From Pyrinomonadaceae bacterium (GTDB lineage Bacteria > Acidobacteriota > Blastocatellia > Pyrinomonadales > Pyrinomonadaceae), in the NCBI GenBank assembly GCA_017983495.1, contig JAGOBH010000003.1, positions 310,001 to 374,000 on the forward strand: a stretch of 64,000 bases of DNA, in the 5' to 3' direction. A program made the position numbers and the translations under genes. Each line of letters opens with the position of its first letter. Position 1 is the stretch's first letter. This document shows, piece by piece, positions 63,346 to 64,000 of this stretch. The notes beneath the pieces are model-generated. The model searched no databases, was not told the origin of the DNA, and saw only the letters and a list, made by a program, of their open reading frames with translations.

Positions 63346-64000
63346 TTACTGGTTGATCGAACTTAGAAAATCTTGTAATAAACTCAACTCTACGAAATGA
63401 ACTCCCGTATTTATGGGGGGAAACTTGGTCCACCAGAACGAATTCGGCGTCACAAAGATCGACACGACTCGTATGTCGTCTTCAACCTTGCCCCATATAG
63501 ACTCAGTCAGCGGTCTGCCCGAGTCTTTCAGAAACCTGTCACGCAGCTCGACGCGGTGCACGTAACCTTCCTCGAATGTGCCTTTGCTGGTCGTTCTTCC
63601 GAATATCTTCTCCGCGACGCGTTTGATGTCCTTGCTCGTGTACGCCTGATCGATGACCTTCGACTCGATATTGAGAATGGTCTTTCTGTCGGGCATCAAC
63701 GCGAACACATCGATGTCCCCGATGTCGGTTGCGGAGAACCTGCGGCTACTCGGCGAGACCTCGGGCTCTACATCGCTCGTAAACCGGCCGACGATCTCGA
63801 CGATCTTCGATTGGAGGGCCTTGCGGTATTTCTCGTGGTACCCATCAAGGACCTTTGCGACCGAAGGGGCAGCGATATCCGACGGGAACTTGTGGGTGTT
63901 CGTCATGCTCGCCCAGATCTTGCACGAGCGATCCAAAGAATGTGCTCCCCAGTAATACTTCTCGCCGATCTTTACCAATGGCCTCAGGCCGTAACGGTTC
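63346..64000 (-). CDS. Unrecognised protein with PD-(D/E)xK-like motif, 5' end beyond window
   Basis: The frame is open to the right edge, with codons that read as normal protein (RYGLRPLVKIGEKYYWGAHS), so the true start lies beyond the window; TTG at 63976 is not a real start. Within ~218 residues, DIGDIDVFALMPDRKTILNIESK gives a D-X(~14)-E-X-K pattern typical of PD-(D/E)xK nuclease folds, followed by an aromatic, beta-rich end. It may be the C-terminal part of a restriction- or repair-type protein. Function is not known. The stop lies 205 bp from the SDR gene. Confidence 0.6.
   Translation of the reverse strand, partial: NRYGLRPLVKIGEKYYWGAHSLDRSCKIWASMTNTHKFPSDIAAPSVAKVLDGYHEKYRKALQSKIVEIVGRFTSDVEPEVSPSSRRFSATDIGDIDVFALMPDRKTILNIESKVIDQAYTSKDIKRVAEKIFGRTTSKGTFEEGYVHRVELRDRFLKDSGRPLTESIWGKVEDDIRVVSIFVTPNSFWWTKFPPINTGVHFVELSLLQDFLSSINQ

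Overview
The window looks like chromosomal DNA from an Acidobacteriota bacterium, most likely class Blastocatellia (Pyrinomonadaceae-like). This is an inference from the moderately GC-rich coding sequence, several very large secreted sortilin/VPS10-type and other beta-propeller proteins, short secreted proteins of a style common in that phylum, and the overall gene mix. There is no prophage, insertion sequence, CRISPR array or rRNA operon, and no gene-free stretch longer than 300 bases.

Region 1 (1-26.8 kb) is a loose tryptophan-catabolism region. Six plus-strand genes of the kynurenine route are spread among other genes: a RidA-type 2-aminomuconate deaminase (2498), 3-hydroxyanthranilate 3,4-dioxygenase (5632), aminocarboxymuconate-semialdehyde decarboxylase (10281), kynureninase (16315), kynurenine 3-monooxygenase (21319) and a divergent cyclase-family protein that is probably the kynurenine formamidase (25656). 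Between them lie two toxin-antitoxin modules, a giant VPS10-like protein, an aromatic amino acid decarboxylase, a di-iron Fe-S repair protein (RIC), a molybdenum-cofactor guanylyltransferase, a molybdenum formate dehydrogenase, a leucine-rich-repeat protein and a secreted glycosidase-like protein. The formate dehydrogenase follows kynureninase by 46 bp and could dispose of the formate made by kynurenine formamidase; MobA could mature its cofactor. Tryptophan 2,3-dioxygenase and 2-aminomuconate-semialdehyde dehydrogenase are not in the window.

Region 2 (26.8-35.6 kb) holds mostly minus-strand housekeeping and envelope genes: an SDR39U1-type epimerase, a cytochrome c lipoprotein, an acyl-CoA ligase, L-aspartate oxidase, a Kbp-like BON/LysM protein with a double-BON lipoprotein, and aroA-aroK. 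An anti-sigma kinase and STAS antagonist pair follows on the plus strand.

Region 3 (35.6-50.7 kb) contains a secreted TPR protein, era-prmA, and a minus-strand set of a Rad50/SbcC-like ATPase, a DUF5063 protein, RNase HI and a Ycf48-like propeller. A possible envelope-stress operon follows: MoxR, DUF58, ECF sigma, anti-sigma and DUF4097. A prepilin gene then leads directly into tRNA-Val(CAC).

Region 4 (50.8-64 kb) has a second VPS10-like giant protein. Next is a tightly overlapped operon (TspO-like protein, fused AroDE, zinc-ribbon protein, ThiF/MoeB), then a type II NADH dehydrogenase, a secreted propeller protein, an SDR oxidoreductase and a truncated gene with a nuclease-like motif. With aroA and aroK, the fused aroDE means much of the shikimate pathway lies in the same window as the tryptophan-degradation genes.

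Several gene ends carry structurally alike but sequence-unrelated intergenic palindromes built of degenerate repeated words. These are the most unusual non-coding feature here.
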